The notes beneath the pieces were generated by a model. That model was not told the origin of the DNA. It made no database searches and saw only the letters and a program-made list of their open reading frames with translations. From Polyangium sp. 15x6 (GTDB taxonomy: Bacteria > Myxococcota_A > Polyangia > Polyangiales > Polyangiaceae), in the NCBI RefSeq assembly GCF_029960785.1, contig NZ_JASBQE010000032.1, forward strand, positions 56,362 through 120,361: a stretch of 64,000 nt of DNA. The letters run 5' to 3'. Both the position numbers and the translations under genes were made by a program. Shown in pieces: positions 1 to 7,809 of this stretch. Position 1 is the first letter of the stretch. Each line of letters begins with the position of its first letter.

Positions 1-1146
1 CGGGCGTGGCGGTCGAATACGGCGGCGATCGAGAAGGCGCTGGCTGCGCGGGTGAGTGTTTCCCAGGCGGAGACGAGTGCGTTCTTGCAGGCGCAGATCA
101 AGGTCACGAACTACGTGCGGCAGTACATGGATGCGTCGGATTGGTTCCTCGATTCGCCGGTCCCCGCGGATGTCCGCGCGCAGGTGGATGGCGTCTTGAA
201 GAATGCTTTCGCCGAGATGGCGGATCAGATGAAGGAGAGCCTCAACGTCCTGGAGGCGATCGCGCTCGGGCCGGAGCATTCGCAGTTCTTCGAGACGGTG
301 CGGGCGTTCGGGGCGGCGATCTCGGTCGCTGGAGACCACTTTGGGGCCTATGCGGAGGTGATGCAGACGCTGGTGCATGCGTCGTCGCGCATTGCGATCG
401 GGTTCGTGCCGTATGCGGGGCCAGCGCTCGACCTCTGCGAGGCGGTGACGGGGAAGCTCCTGTGTTTGCCCGGGGGGAAGGATCTGTCCACGGAGGAGCG
501 GATTTTCTCGGGAGTGGGGTTCGGGTTCGGGAAGATCACGAAGGCCTGGGCGGGGATCAAGGCGGTCGGCGTGAAGCCGGGGGCGAAGATTGTCGCGGCG
601 GGGGTGCTCGGGTACAGCGATGAGTTCCTCGAGGCGTTGCAGGGGAGCCGGAGGATGCGGTACAAGACCCTCAACGGGGCAATGAAGGGGGCAGTCGGGC
701 CGATCGCGAACGAGTTCGAGGGTAGGGCGGGGCTGTACTTGATGAAGGATGAGGGGCGGGCGATGATCGGGGTCGGAGATGATGGGGTGCGGGAGGTGCT
801 CGGAATTGAGCGGGGGCTGGGTGATGACCTGTCGAGGGCGCCGGACTTCCTCTCCGTGACGAAGGGCAACAAGCTGGCGCTGAGTGAAGTCAAACGGCTC
901 AAAGCTGGTAGCAACAGCGGAATCGATGTCGGCTATGCGCGCACGCAGTTGTCGAACGCGATGCGAAAACTGGATGACCTCAACCTTGCAGGGGACGTGG
1001 AACGCGTCGAGATCATCATTCCGAAGCGCGCGAAGCTTAAAGGGGACTTTGCCAACTTGAACGGCTATTTGGTAAAGCCAGGCGAGAGCAACAAGCGCGT
1101 CACTCTCGATGGCTACGGCAACTTGATCAGGGTGATCGAGCTGTGA
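1..1146 (+). CDS. Polymorphic toxin C-terminal part, 5' truncated by the window edge
   Basis: The frame is open from the first base, so the N-terminus lies outside the window; the GTG at 52 is probably internal. Counting from base 1, a hydrophobic Gly-rich stretch around residues 130-175 (VPYAGPALD, then EERIFSGVGFGFGK) resembles the pre-toxin TG module that precedes toxin domains in polymorphic toxins. The last ~110 residues carry an Asp282 ... Glu296-x-Lys298 pattern (APDF ... LSEVKRL), the signature of PD-(D/E)XK nucleases, so a DNA- or RNA-cleaving toxin tip is inferred. The final 250 bases use more AT-ending codons than the body, as is common for swapped toxin tips. The stop overlaps the start of the next gene as GTGA, matching a toxin-immunity pair. 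The delivery route cannot be seen here. Confidence 0.6.
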   Translation, partial: RAWRSNTAAIEKALAARVSVSQAETSAFLQAQIKVTNYVRQYMDASDWFLDSPVPADVRAQVDGVLKNAFAEMADQMKESLNVLEAIALGPEHSQFFETVRAFGAAISVAGDHFGAYAEVMQTLVHASSRIAIGFVPYAGPALDLCEAVTGKLLCLPGGKDLSTEERIFSGVGFGFGKITKAWAGIKAVGVKPGAKIVAAGVLGYSDEFLEALQGSRRMRYKTLNGAMKGAVGPIANEFEGRAGLYLMKDEGRAMIGVGDDGVREVLGIERGLGDDLSRAPDFLSVTKGNKLALSEVKRLKAGSNSGIDVGYARTQLSNAMRKLDDLNLAGDVERVEIIIPKRAKLKGDFANLNGYLVKPGESNKRVTLDGYGNLIRVIEL

Positions 1147-2294
1147 GTGATCCGGGGCCTTGGTTTTACGCATGGTCCGGCGAGGCGGAGAGGGTCGACG
1201 CATTCACAGCGGCCCTGTCCGCACTCGCCGATCCCAAGTACCGCAAGGAACTGACCATTCATTCGGTGTTGCGGCCGGGCGAAATGTGGCGCCGGGACAT
1301 TTCCGTCGAGGAGATCATCACGCTTGCGCGTGCCAACTTCGACTCGGGAACCCAGGTCTTTGCGGTCTGCGGCGTCGAGCTCCCCTCGGGCGGCCGAACC
1401 GCGTTTTACTTCGACTGCTATGGCGATGCCTTCACGCAACGGTATCCGACCTGCGGCCCTCTCGAGGGACGCGGCGACGAGGACGATATTTACGGCAAGC
1501 GTCTGGATGTCGTCTTCCCGCCCGGAGGCCGTTCCATCGTCGCTGAAGCCGCAATCCACACCATCCTCGTGCAAACCGACACGGAGGACGTCTTGCTCCG
1601 CCTCTGCACACCCGAGGAGAGCAAACGTGTAACAACTGGAGCGCTCTCCGCTGGTGATTGGCACGCGCCTGTCGAGCTGAGCGGCACGTACCACGCGTTC
1701 GCTCGCGAGATCGCCCGGGATATCGCGCTATCATGGATCCATCTTTACGATGGTGACGTCGTCAACTGCACCGCGGGTCTCTCGCTCGAAGCGCTCGCGG
1801 CGCGCGTCGACGCAGCCCCACGAGGGAGCCGCGTGGGCGTTGCGCCCGATGTGCAGCGGCGAAACCATCACCTGGGCCTCGACGCAGAAGCAAGGAACGT
1901 TCGAGACCAGCGCCCACCACGCCCCGACCTCGCGAGGAAAGGGCCCCGCGCCATTCTTCCGACGGACGCCGAATTGACCCGCGAGCAGGTCCTCGCGGTG
2001 CTGGAGACCGCGCCTACCACGCTTATCGAAGCCCTCGAGGCCGCCGCGCTCCCCGACGATGAATGGCGCAACATTGAACCGCTCGCGCTCGAACTGATTG
2101 ACGCCCACAAGGCGGGCGCGCCGACGCTCGAAGTTCAGACGAACACCGGGCATCACATCCGCTTCATCGAGCAGCACGCCCCCTACCACGTTCGCAGGCT
2201 CCCGAATGGAGGCATCCTCCTCGCGACGCATCCCTATCGCACGCTCTGGCAACTCTGGGCGGATGCGCTGCTTCTGCTCGGGATTCGGACGTAG
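1143..2294 (+). CDS. Probable immunity protein of the upstream toxin (family not recognised)
   Basis: This 383-residue acidic, soluble protein starts with GTG at 1143, overlapping the toxin stop by four bases. That coupling to a PD-(D/E)XK toxin tip is the main reason to call it an immunity protein; I recognise no named family. Residues 1-220 (WFYAWSGEAERVDAF, FYFDCYGDAFTQRYP) and 275-383 (TREQVLAVLETAP, GHHIRFIEQHAPYHV) look like normal globular protein. Between them, residues about 222-272 are Arg/Pro-rich and look poor, while the +1 frame over roughly 1805-1960 reads more like protein (ALRPMCSGETITWASTQKQG) and has higher third-position GC. Two compensating frameshifts, or two immunity domains joined by a linker, would both explain this. 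No signal peptide or membrane segment is visible. Confidence 0.5.
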   Translation: MSDPGPWFYAWSGEAERVDAFTAALSALADPKYRKELTIHSVLRPGEMWRRDISVEEIITLARANFDSGTQVFAVCGVELPSGGRTAFYFDCYGDAFTQRYPTCGPLEGRGDEDDIYGKRLDVVFPPGGRSIVAEAAIHTILVQTDTEDVLLRLCTPEESKRVTTGALSAGDWHAPVELSGTYHAFAREIARDIALSWIHLYDGDVVNCTAGLSLEALAARVDAAPRGSRVGVAPDVQRRNHHLGLDAEARNVRDQRPPRPDLARKGPRAILPTDAELTREQVLAVLETAPTTLIEALEAAALPDDEWRNIEPLALELIDAHKAGAPTLEVQTNTGHHIRFIEQHAPYHVRRLPNGGILLATHPYRTLWQLWADALLLLGIRT

Positions 2295-2324
2295 GGGGCG
2301 GAGGCGGAGGCGCGTGCGCGTGCG

Positions 2325-2864
2325 TTAGCGGGTGGGGCGGAGCGCCAGGCGGTTGCGGGCCAGTTGCAGGCGGGCGTAGGCGGTGTTCAGGCAGATCTGG
2401 AGCGCGCGGGCAATCTCCGGCATCGAGCGGCCTTCGATTTCGTAGGCCACGAACACGGCCGCGAGCTTTCTGCTGAGTTTCCGAAGGGCCTTCCAGAGCA
2501 GGCGGGCCGCGTCCATGGCCTGCGTCGTTCGCGGATGCACCCAAAGCTCCGGCAGCTCGCCCGGGAGCGTCTCGCGGCGATTCCGCGCGAGCCTGCGATG
2601 GTTCGCCGCGACGTAAAGAGCGATCGTGCAGAGCCAGGGGCGCACCTGTTCGCCCCACGCGAAGCCAACACGGCGGCGCCAGGCGACGAGAAAGACCTCC
2701 TGGACGAGGTCGTCCACCTCGCGCTCCTCGACCCGGCCATGCTTCAGCAAGACCGAACGGACGAAGCCTCGGTATTCCCGGTAAAACCACGCGAAGGTGG
2801 CCTCCGGGGAGGGAAGGGGTACAGGTTTCTTGGCGGATTCAGGGCAGACGTCTACCTTGCTCAC
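2325..2864 (-). CDS. ECF-type RNA polymerase sigma factor
   Basis: This is a small two-domain sigma-70 family factor that would direct RNA polymerase to a dedicated promoter set. Sigma region 2 is visible as FAWFYREYRGFVRSV followed by the DDLVQEVFLVAWRRR helix; region 4 is the C-terminal helix-turn-helix around EIEGRSMPEIARALQI and AYARLQLARNRL. Linker and length (about 179 residues) fit ECF factors. I chose the GTG at 2864, with GGAG ten bases upstream; a TTG at 2972 would add 36 residues lacking any domain. No anti-sigma gene is adjacent: the downstream neighbour is the toxin-immunity pair on the other strand, and the upstream neighbour is the four-helix-bundle gene. The group within the ECF family cannot be assigned. 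Confidence 0.85.
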   Translation of the reverse strand: MSKVDVCPESAKKPVPLPSPEATFAWFYREYRGFVRSVLLKHGRVEEREVDDLVQEVFLVAWRRRVGFAWGEQVRPWLCTIALYVAANHRRLARNRRETLPGELPELWVHPRTTQAMDAARLLWKALRKLSRKLAAVFVAYEIEGRSMPEIARALQICLNTAYARLQLARNRLALRPTR

Positions 2865-3072
2865 AGCTCGTGAACTCCAGTCGAGTTGGGGTTTGCGGGT
2901 CAGACGCCGGTCGGTGTTGAGAGCGCCGGCTGGCGTCGCTTGCTTTGTCTCATGAATTGGGGCGCAAGGCAATCGCGAAAGAGCGGATTGGTTCGTCGCG
3001 GGAAAAACCCACGATCCACCCTGAATGGGGGGAGGGGTGTTGGAATGGGAGCCGCGATCCCGAGCTGAAATT

Positions 3073-3108
3073 CCCTCGCCCCTCTCCCGTCCCGGGAGAG
3101 GGCGAGGG
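3073..3108 (-). terminator. Strong GC-rich stem-loop after the four-helix-bundle gene
   Basis: CCCTCGCC and CTCTCCCG on one arm pair with CGGGAGAG and GGCGAGGG on the other, giving a 16-bp stem with one bulged C and a three-base loop. It lies 8 bases past the stop of the minus-strand gene at 3117-3446. There is no clear U tract, so it may be a processing or stability element rather than an intrinsic terminator. Confidence 0.55.
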
Positions 3109-3116
3109 AGGCTCTC

Positions 3117-3446
3117 CTACGAGGCGCGGCGGTAGACGAGGCGGCCGAGGGTGGCGATGACGTGGTCCATTCGGTCGAGCACGGTTGGATTGACCGATTC
3201 GATATAGCGCATGGCCTGGGCGACCTGCACGCAGGCCAGCACCTCCCTGGCCGATCCGAGGGCCGTGGAGTAGCGCTGCCGTTTGTGTCCGGAGAGGCTG
3301 CCCATGCCTTCGGCCACATTCAGCGCCACGCTTTGCGCGGCCCGCCGCAATTGCCGGGCCAGATCCCTGTCCTTGCGTTCGATCCGCTCCGCAATTCGCC
3401 CCGCATCCCCTGCCATCGCCAAAACGACCTCATAGATCCTGAGCAT
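3117..3446 (-). CDS. Four-helix-bundle protein (S23/ribosomal intervening-sequence type)
   Basis: This 109-residue protein begins MLRIYEVVLAMAGDAGRI at the ATG at 3446 and continues with the family hallmarks DLARQLRRAAQSVALNVAEG and YSTALGSAREVLACVQVAQA. The length (~110-125 residues) and all-alpha pattern match the bacterial four-helix-bundle family first seen in intervening sequences of 23S rRNA genes and related to the Avd accessory protein of diversity-generating retroelements. I see no template/variable repeat pair or reverse transcriptase nearby, so this is a stand-alone copy. The exact molecular role of stand-alone members is not established. It is divergent from the hypothetical gene beginning at 3585. 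Confidence 0.8.
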   Translation of the reverse strand: MLRIYEVVLAMAGDAGRIAERIERKDRDLARQLRRAAQSVALNVAEGMGSLSGHKRQRYSTALGSAREVLACVQVAQAMRYIESVNPTVLDRMDHVIATLGRLVYRRAS

Positions 3447-3584
3447 GACGAAACCCTCCGCCCGACGACCCTTTCGCCGGGACCCTCGTCCCACACCGTC
3501 GCGCGGAGACCTCTTCAAGGCTGCGCAGCACCGCCCGGAGCCGCCCGGAGCAGCACGTAGTGCTGCGAGGACGGCGAGGACGGC

Positions 3585-4682
3585 TTGGCCTTGAAGAGGT
3601 CGAGCACGACGGTACGATCGCCGTCCCCGAGCGGGATCCCCTGCATACCCGTCCCCCTTGCGCTTGCGCTTGCGCTTGCGCTTGCGCTTGCGCCTCCGCC
3701 TCCGCCTCCGCCTCCACCTCCGCCTCCGCCTCCGCCCCCGCCCCAAAAACTTGAACCCGCTCGCCCGCCTCCCGGATGCTCTCACCCCACGGCAGCCCCC
3801 ACCATCGACCCCGACACCGCCTTCTTCGCGCAAGGCGAAGAGCTCCTCCGCAACGAAGCCCGCCTCCTCGTCCACCCCCTCACAACCGCCTTCGCAGGCG
3901 ACTTCACGGCCCTCTTCGAGGGCACCTGGGTCCCCCTCCAGGCCCAGGAAATGCAGCTCCTCCGTGGGATCATCCACGCCGAGGCCCGCGTCTGGTACGC
4001 GGACATGCGCCTCGACGCATTCGTGGATCGCCTCAATGCCGCGCTCCTCCTCGCCGTCAACAAGGACACCACCGACGCGCGGTATACGGCCATCTTCTCC
4101 AAGCGCCCCCACGAGCTCAAGCGCCCTGTCCTCGGCGGCCAGCTCGCGACCATGCTCAAATGGCCCGAGATCCTCTCCGGGGCCGCCTATCAAGGCTTCC
4201 CTGACGTCGTCGCCTTGCTCCCGGAGCTCCAAGCGCGCCTCGCCGTGGCCACCGACGCGCAGAATGCCCGCAACACGGCCCTCGAAAACATCAAGAACTT
4301 CCGCACCGTCGGCGAGCGCAAAGCCTTCACCGACGCGTTCAATGCGCTCCGCAAGGCCTCCCTCGGCAAGCTCCTCGAAATGCCGCACAAGCTCACCGCC
4401 GAGGCCCTCCCGAGCGATTTCGCCGATTGGTTCTTCCCCCCGCGCCGCCGCGGCAGTGAGGACGCGACCGCCAAAGAACTCGGCGAGCGCATCGACGCCC
4501 TGGAGACCGAGCTCGCCGCCCTGAAGCAACAGCACCAGGCGGCCCTCGACAAAGAAAACGCCGAGGCCGCGCGCAAGCAGTCGAGGGAGGAGAAGCGCGC
4601 CGCGCTCGACGCCGCGCGCAAGGACGCCGCGGAGAGGGCGAAGCGCGTGAAGGAGCTGGAGGCCGAGCTCGAACGGGGGTGA
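3585..4682 (+). CDS. Hypothetical protein with Leu-Ala/poly-Pro N-terminus and C-terminal coiled coil
   Basis: The product is not recognised. From a TTG at 3585 (GAGG six bases upstream) it has 365 residues: a short basic start, then an alternating Leu-Ala run and a run of 17 prolines encoded by a hexanucleotide repeat, then a globular part of about 230 residues beginning near TIDPDTAFFAQGEELLRNEA, then a charged coiled coil from about residue 300 to the end (heptads of Glu/Lys/Ala/Leu). The true start is uncertain because no ATG occurs in frame before the globular part; translation may begin at or after the repeat. The globular body is mostly helical and acidic. The gene ends 74 bases before the transglycosylase gene, so co-transcription is possible. 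Confidence 0.55.
   Translation: MALKRSSTTVRSPSPSGIPCIPVPLALALALALALAPPPPPPPPPPPPPPPPPQKLEPARPPPGCSHPTAAPTIDPDTAFFAQGEELLRNEARLLVHPLTTAFAGDFTALFEGTWVPLQAQEMQLLRGIIHAEARVWYADMRLDAFVDRLNAALLLAVNKDTTDARYTAIFSKRPHELKRPVLGGQLATMLKWPEILSGAAYQGFPDVVALLPELQARLAVATDAQNARNTALENIKNFRTVGERKAFTDAFNALRKASLGKLLEMPHKLTAEALPSDFADWFFPPRRRGSEDATAKELGERIDALETELAALKQQHQAALDKENAEAARKQSREEKRAALDAARKDAAERAKRVKELEAELERG
3657..3740 (+). repeat. Hexanucleotide microsatellite (CTTGCG)6 followed by (CCTCCG)8-like
   Basis: Six perfect CTTGCG units at 3657-3692 are followed by eight units of CCTCCG with single-base variants to 3740. Because the unit is six bases, copy-number change keeps the frame; in the gene at 3585 it encodes Leu-Ala dipeptides and then prolines. 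Confidence 0.9.
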
Positions 4683-4756
4683 TCCGAACGGATCACGCGA
4701 GTGACCAGGCCACCTCCACCAAACGGGGCTTCCCTCACGCCCGGAGTTGGCGAAGA

Positions 4757-7441
4757 ATGGCGCCGATGAAGCCGCGCGTCAGGCGAGCGCTCTTGCTCTC
4801 CGGGGCCCTCCTCGGCGTCGCCGGGATCCTCGGCGCGCTCGCCTCGCCCTCGATGCGCGCCTCCCTCTCTGCGGGATACCGCGCCTTCCGCGACCCCACG
4901 CTCCTCGACAAGCCCGCGACCGAAGATCCCGAGACGCCCGCGCCCCGACGCATGCCGGGCGAGGAGGAGAGCCGCCTCCTCGACGCGGCCATCGCCAAGG
5001 ACTTCGAGAAGGCGAACGACGGCGACCTCGACGATCCCGAGGGCACGGCGCTCGCCACGCTGGCGATGCCGGATCTGAAGATCCCCGTCACTCGCCGCAC
5101 CATGCGCTTCGTCCGGTTCTTCGCGAAGACCGACGGCGGCCGGGCGCTCTTCGGGGATCGATACCAGCGGAGCGGGCGCTACCGCCCGATGATCGAACAC
5201 AGCCTGCGCGAGGCGGGCTTGCCCGAGGATCTCGTGTGGCTCGCGGCGGTCGAGAGTGGCTTCGACCCGCGCGCCGTCTCGCCTGCGGGCGCGGCCGGGC
5301 TCTTCCAGTTCATGCCCGAGACGGGCGCGCTCTACGGCCTCGATCAATCGCAGTGGGTCGACGAGCGCCGGAGCCTCCGGCGCTCCACCGTCGCTGCCGT
5401 CGCGCACCTGCGTGACCTCTACGAGCGCTTCGGCCGCTGGGATCTCGCGCTCGCCGCGTACAACGCGGGGATCGAGGCCGTGCTCCGGGGCATGGCGCGC
5501 GTCGCCGAGACGCGCCCGCCCGGCGCCCCGCAGACGCCCATCGGCTTCGCCGAGCTCGCGCAGCAGAAGCTCTTGCCGGAAGAGACGGCGAATTACGTGC
5601 CGCAGATCGTGGCCTTCGCGATCGTCGCGAACAACCGCGCGCGCTTCGGGCTCGATGCCTTCCACGCCGATCCCTCGATGGAAATGGGCGAGATCGCCGT
5701 GCCCGAGGGCACGCGCCTGCGCACGATCGCGCGCTCGGCCGGCATCCCCACGCGCCTGCTCCGCGAGTACAACCCCGAGCTCCTGCGCGATCGGACACCG
5801 CCCTTCGGCGGCGATTACATCATCCACCTGCCCGCCGAGCGCGTGCAGCAGACGCTCGCGGCGTTCCCGGCGTACCTCGAGCACGAGCGCGTCGACGATC
5901 CGGGCGCCGATCCCGCCACCGAGCAGGCAACCGCGATGCGCGCGCCCACGATCCCGGGCGTGGACGAGGGCGACGACGACGACGGCCCGTTGCCGCCGCG
6001 CCCGTCGCCGATCGGGAAAAATCGCTTGCCGGATTTCGTCCTTCCGGGCCAGGGCCCGGCCACGCTGAGCATGGCGAGCCTCGGCCCGATGGGCGCGAAA
6101 TTGCCGTACGTCTCGATCGGCGGCGGCGTCGGCTGGCAGCCGAATCGTCCGGACGATCCGCTCTCGGTCTTCGCCTCCGAGGCGCGCCGCTCGCAGGCCA
6201 CATCCGCCAAGGGCGTCGGCGGCGCGGCCCTCGAAAAACAGCTCGGCTTCATCCCGCCGCCCACGCGAATCGAGCCGCCGCCGGATCCCTTCCAGCGGTT
6301 CGTCCTCCCGAACGGCGTGGCCATGCGCGTGCGCGAAGACGCCTCGGCGCCGCGCATCGCGATCACCATCCGCATCGCGCCCGATGAAGGGAAGATCGCG
6401 GGCACGAGCGAACCTGCAGGCGAGGCAGGCGCAGGCGAGACGCGGCACACGATCACGGTGGGCAAGCGCGATCTCGATCTCGGCCTGGAGCTCGCGGCGG
6501 GGCGTCTCCGGCTCCTGCTCGGCGAGTCCTCGGGCGCGCAGCTCGCGAGCCTGCGGCGCTTCTCGGCGCTGCCGCGGCGGCGCCTGCTCGAGTCGCAAGC
6601 GTACGGCCCGGCATGGCTCGCACTCGGTGACGCGCTCTTCCCGGCCGGTCACCCGCTCGAAGGCTACGTGCTCGGCGCCCGCGAGGACGCAGCCGTGGCG
6701 CGAGATCTGCTCCTCGCGGAGTCCATGGCCTCCGAGCGCAGCCCGACGCGCGCGTCGGTCACGGTGATCGGCGACGTGACACGCGCGCGGATCGAGGATC
6801 TCGCAAAGCGCGTGTTCGCCACGCTGCCCACGGCTCCAGACGCACTGCCGATCGGCCCGCATCCGCGCGAGGAGCGGCTCACCGTGGAGCAAAACGTCCC
6901 CGCGACGCGAGCGCTCTACGGCTGGATCGCGCCAGGCGAGCAGGACGTGAAAGAACACGCCGCGATGCGCGTGGCGATGTGGATCCTCTCGAGCTCGAAG
7001 GGTGGGCGGCTCGATCGCGCGCTCGTCGAGAAGGGATACGCCTCCGAGGTGCGCGCGATGCTCGACGCAGGCAGCCGCGCGAGCGTGGCCGTGGTCGAGC
7101 TCGTGCCCGCAGTGCCGCACGATCTCACGGCGGTGGAGCCACGGCTCGACGCGGAGATCGACGCCTTCGTCCAGGCAGGTCCGACGACCGTGGAGATCGC
7201 CTACGCGGTCGCGCACCTGAAGGCGGGTCTCAAAAAGGAGATCGCGAGCCAGCGCGGTCCGGTCGTGGAGAACGCACCGAAGTTCGCGAACAGCGCGCGC
7301 ATCCGCGAGGCCCTCGCACCAGGCGCCGCCGAGGCGCTGATCGAGGAGCTCGACAAGATGAGCGTGCAGACGATGCGCGCTGCCCTGCGCAAGACACTCG
7401 CGCGTGGGCACCGCGTCGTGGTGACGACAGCGCCCAAGTGA
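4757..7441 (+). CDS. Lytic transglycosylase fused to an M16 peptidase-like domain
   Basis: I start at ATG 4757 (GGAG at 4743), giving 894 residues with an N-terminal membrane anchor (RRALLLSGALLGVAGILGAL). Residues ~135-285 are an SLT/MltD-type domain: catalytic Glu166 in LAAVESGFDP, then AAGLFQFMPETG and LALAAYNAG. This part would cleave peptidoglycan glycan strands in the periplasm. Residues ~310-360 (VPEGTRLRTIARSAGIP ... YNPELL) look like one LysM-type wall-binding repeat. A Pro/Gly linker leads to residues ~514-894, which follow the M16 (pitrilysin) fold pattern: FVLPNGVAMRVREDASAPR, a TVIGDV step and an IAPGEQD ... SSKGGRLDRALVEKGYA segment. I cannot find the HxxEH zinc motif; that region appears deleted, so the M16 part is probably non-catalytic. 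The fusion is unusual. Confidence 0.82.
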   Translation: MAPMKPRVRRALLLSGALLGVAGILGALASPSMRASLSAGYRAFRDPTLLDKPATEDPETPAPRRMPGEEESRLLDAAIAKDFEKANDGDLDDPEGTALATLAMPDLKIPVTRRTMRFVRFFAKTDGGRALFGDRYQRSGRYRPMIEHSLREAGLPEDLVWLAAVESGFDPRAVSPAGAAGLFQFMPETGALYGLDQSQWVDERRSLRRSTVAAVAHLRDLYERFGRWDLALAAYNAGIEAVLRGMARVAETRPPGAPQTPIGFAELAQQKLLPEETANYVPQIVAFAIVANNRARFGLDAFHADPSMEMGEIAVPEGTRLRTIARSAGIPTRLLREYNPELLRDRTPPFGGDYIIHLPAERVQQTLAAFPAYLEHERVDDPGADPATEQATAMRAPTIPGVDEGDDDDGPLPPRPSPIGKNRLPDFVLPGQGPATLSMASLGPMGAKLPYVSIGGGVGWQPNRPDDPLSVFASEARRSQATSAKGVGGAALEKQLGFIPPPTRIEPPPDPFQRFVLPNGVAMRVREDASAPRIAITIRIAPDEGKIAGTSEPAGEAGAGETRHTITVGKRDLDLGLELAAGRLRLLLGESSGAQLASLRRFSALPRRRLLESQAYGPAWLALGDALFPAGHPLEGYVLGAREDAAVARDLLLAESMASERSPTRASVTVIGDVTRARIEDLAKRVFATLPTAPDALPIGPHPREERLTVEQNVPATRALYGWIAPGEQDVKEHAAMRVAMWILSSSKGGRLDRALVEKGYASEVRAMLDAGSRASVAVVELVPAVPHDLTAVEPRLDAEIDAFVQAGPTTVEIAYAVAHLKAGLKKEIASQRGPVVENAPKFANSARIREALAPGAAEALIEELDKMSVQTMRAALRKTLARGHRVVVTTAPK

Positions 7442-7445
7442 GGAA

Positions 7446-7796
7446 GCGTAGCGCCGGGGTTTCACCCCGGACCCGACCAGGGGCTGTCCGCCCCTGGACC
7501 CGGACCAGCGCAAGCGCTGGACCCGGGGTCGATGAACTGCGCGATGCGCAGTTCATCGAACGGACCGAGGCAAGACCGGCGACGACGTTGCCAGTCAAAA
7601 CCGCAGGGTTGACGTGTTGCCTCGAGGGAAGGGCAGCGCTGCCGTCTTAGCTGGCAACGCGGCCTCGGGTCTTGCCACGGGCCCGTCGGAAAAACCGCGC
7701 ATCGCGCGGTTTTTCCGCCCTCGGTCCAGGCCGTGCCTGGTCCGGGGTGCAGGGGGCGGACAGCCCCCTGCTGGGGTGCGGGGCAACGCCCCGCCC
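7446..7796. repeat. Hairpin-array intergenic repeat, full copy A
   Basis: Two sets of four hairpins face each other. Left set: 7454-7470 (CCGGGGT-TTC-ACCCCGG), 7477-7497 (CCAGGGG stem), 7505-7520 (CCAGCGC-AA-GCGCTGG) and 7529-7559 (14-bp stem, loop GAT). Right, inverted set: 7688-7716 (13-bp stem, loop ATC), 7726-7740 (CCAGGC-CGT-GCCTGG), 7750-7770 (CAGGGGGC-GGACA-GCCCCCTG) and 7778-7794 (GCGGGGC-AAC-GCCCCGC). In the middle, 7569-7577 can pair with 7668-7676 and 7587-7594 with 7651-7658, so the whole could fold as one branched structure. It fills the gap between the convergent transglycosylase and membrane-protein genes; the left hairpin begins 12 bp after the stop codon. Confidence 0.9.
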
Positions 7797-7809
7797 CGCG
7801 CACGCGCGT

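Noticed and set aside
3117..3446. Diversity-generating retroelement built on the four-helix-bundle gene
   Set aside because: No reverse transcriptase, template repeat or variable repeat found in the surrounding sequence.
3430..3717. Lys/Arg- or Gln/Ala-repeat proteins on the minus strand
   Set aside because: They are produced only by reading the hexanucleotide repeat in other frames and have no normal flanking protein.
4190..7513. A 1107-codon minus-strand frame
   Set aside because: Shadow of the transglycosylase fusion gene; no ribosome-binding site, composition dominated by Arg/Ala/Glu, and crosses the hairpin repeat.
7446..7796. Simple Rho-independent terminator at each hairpin array
   Set aside because: No U tracts follow the stems, and eight ordered, covarying hairpins exceed what termination needs; a terminator effect is still possible.
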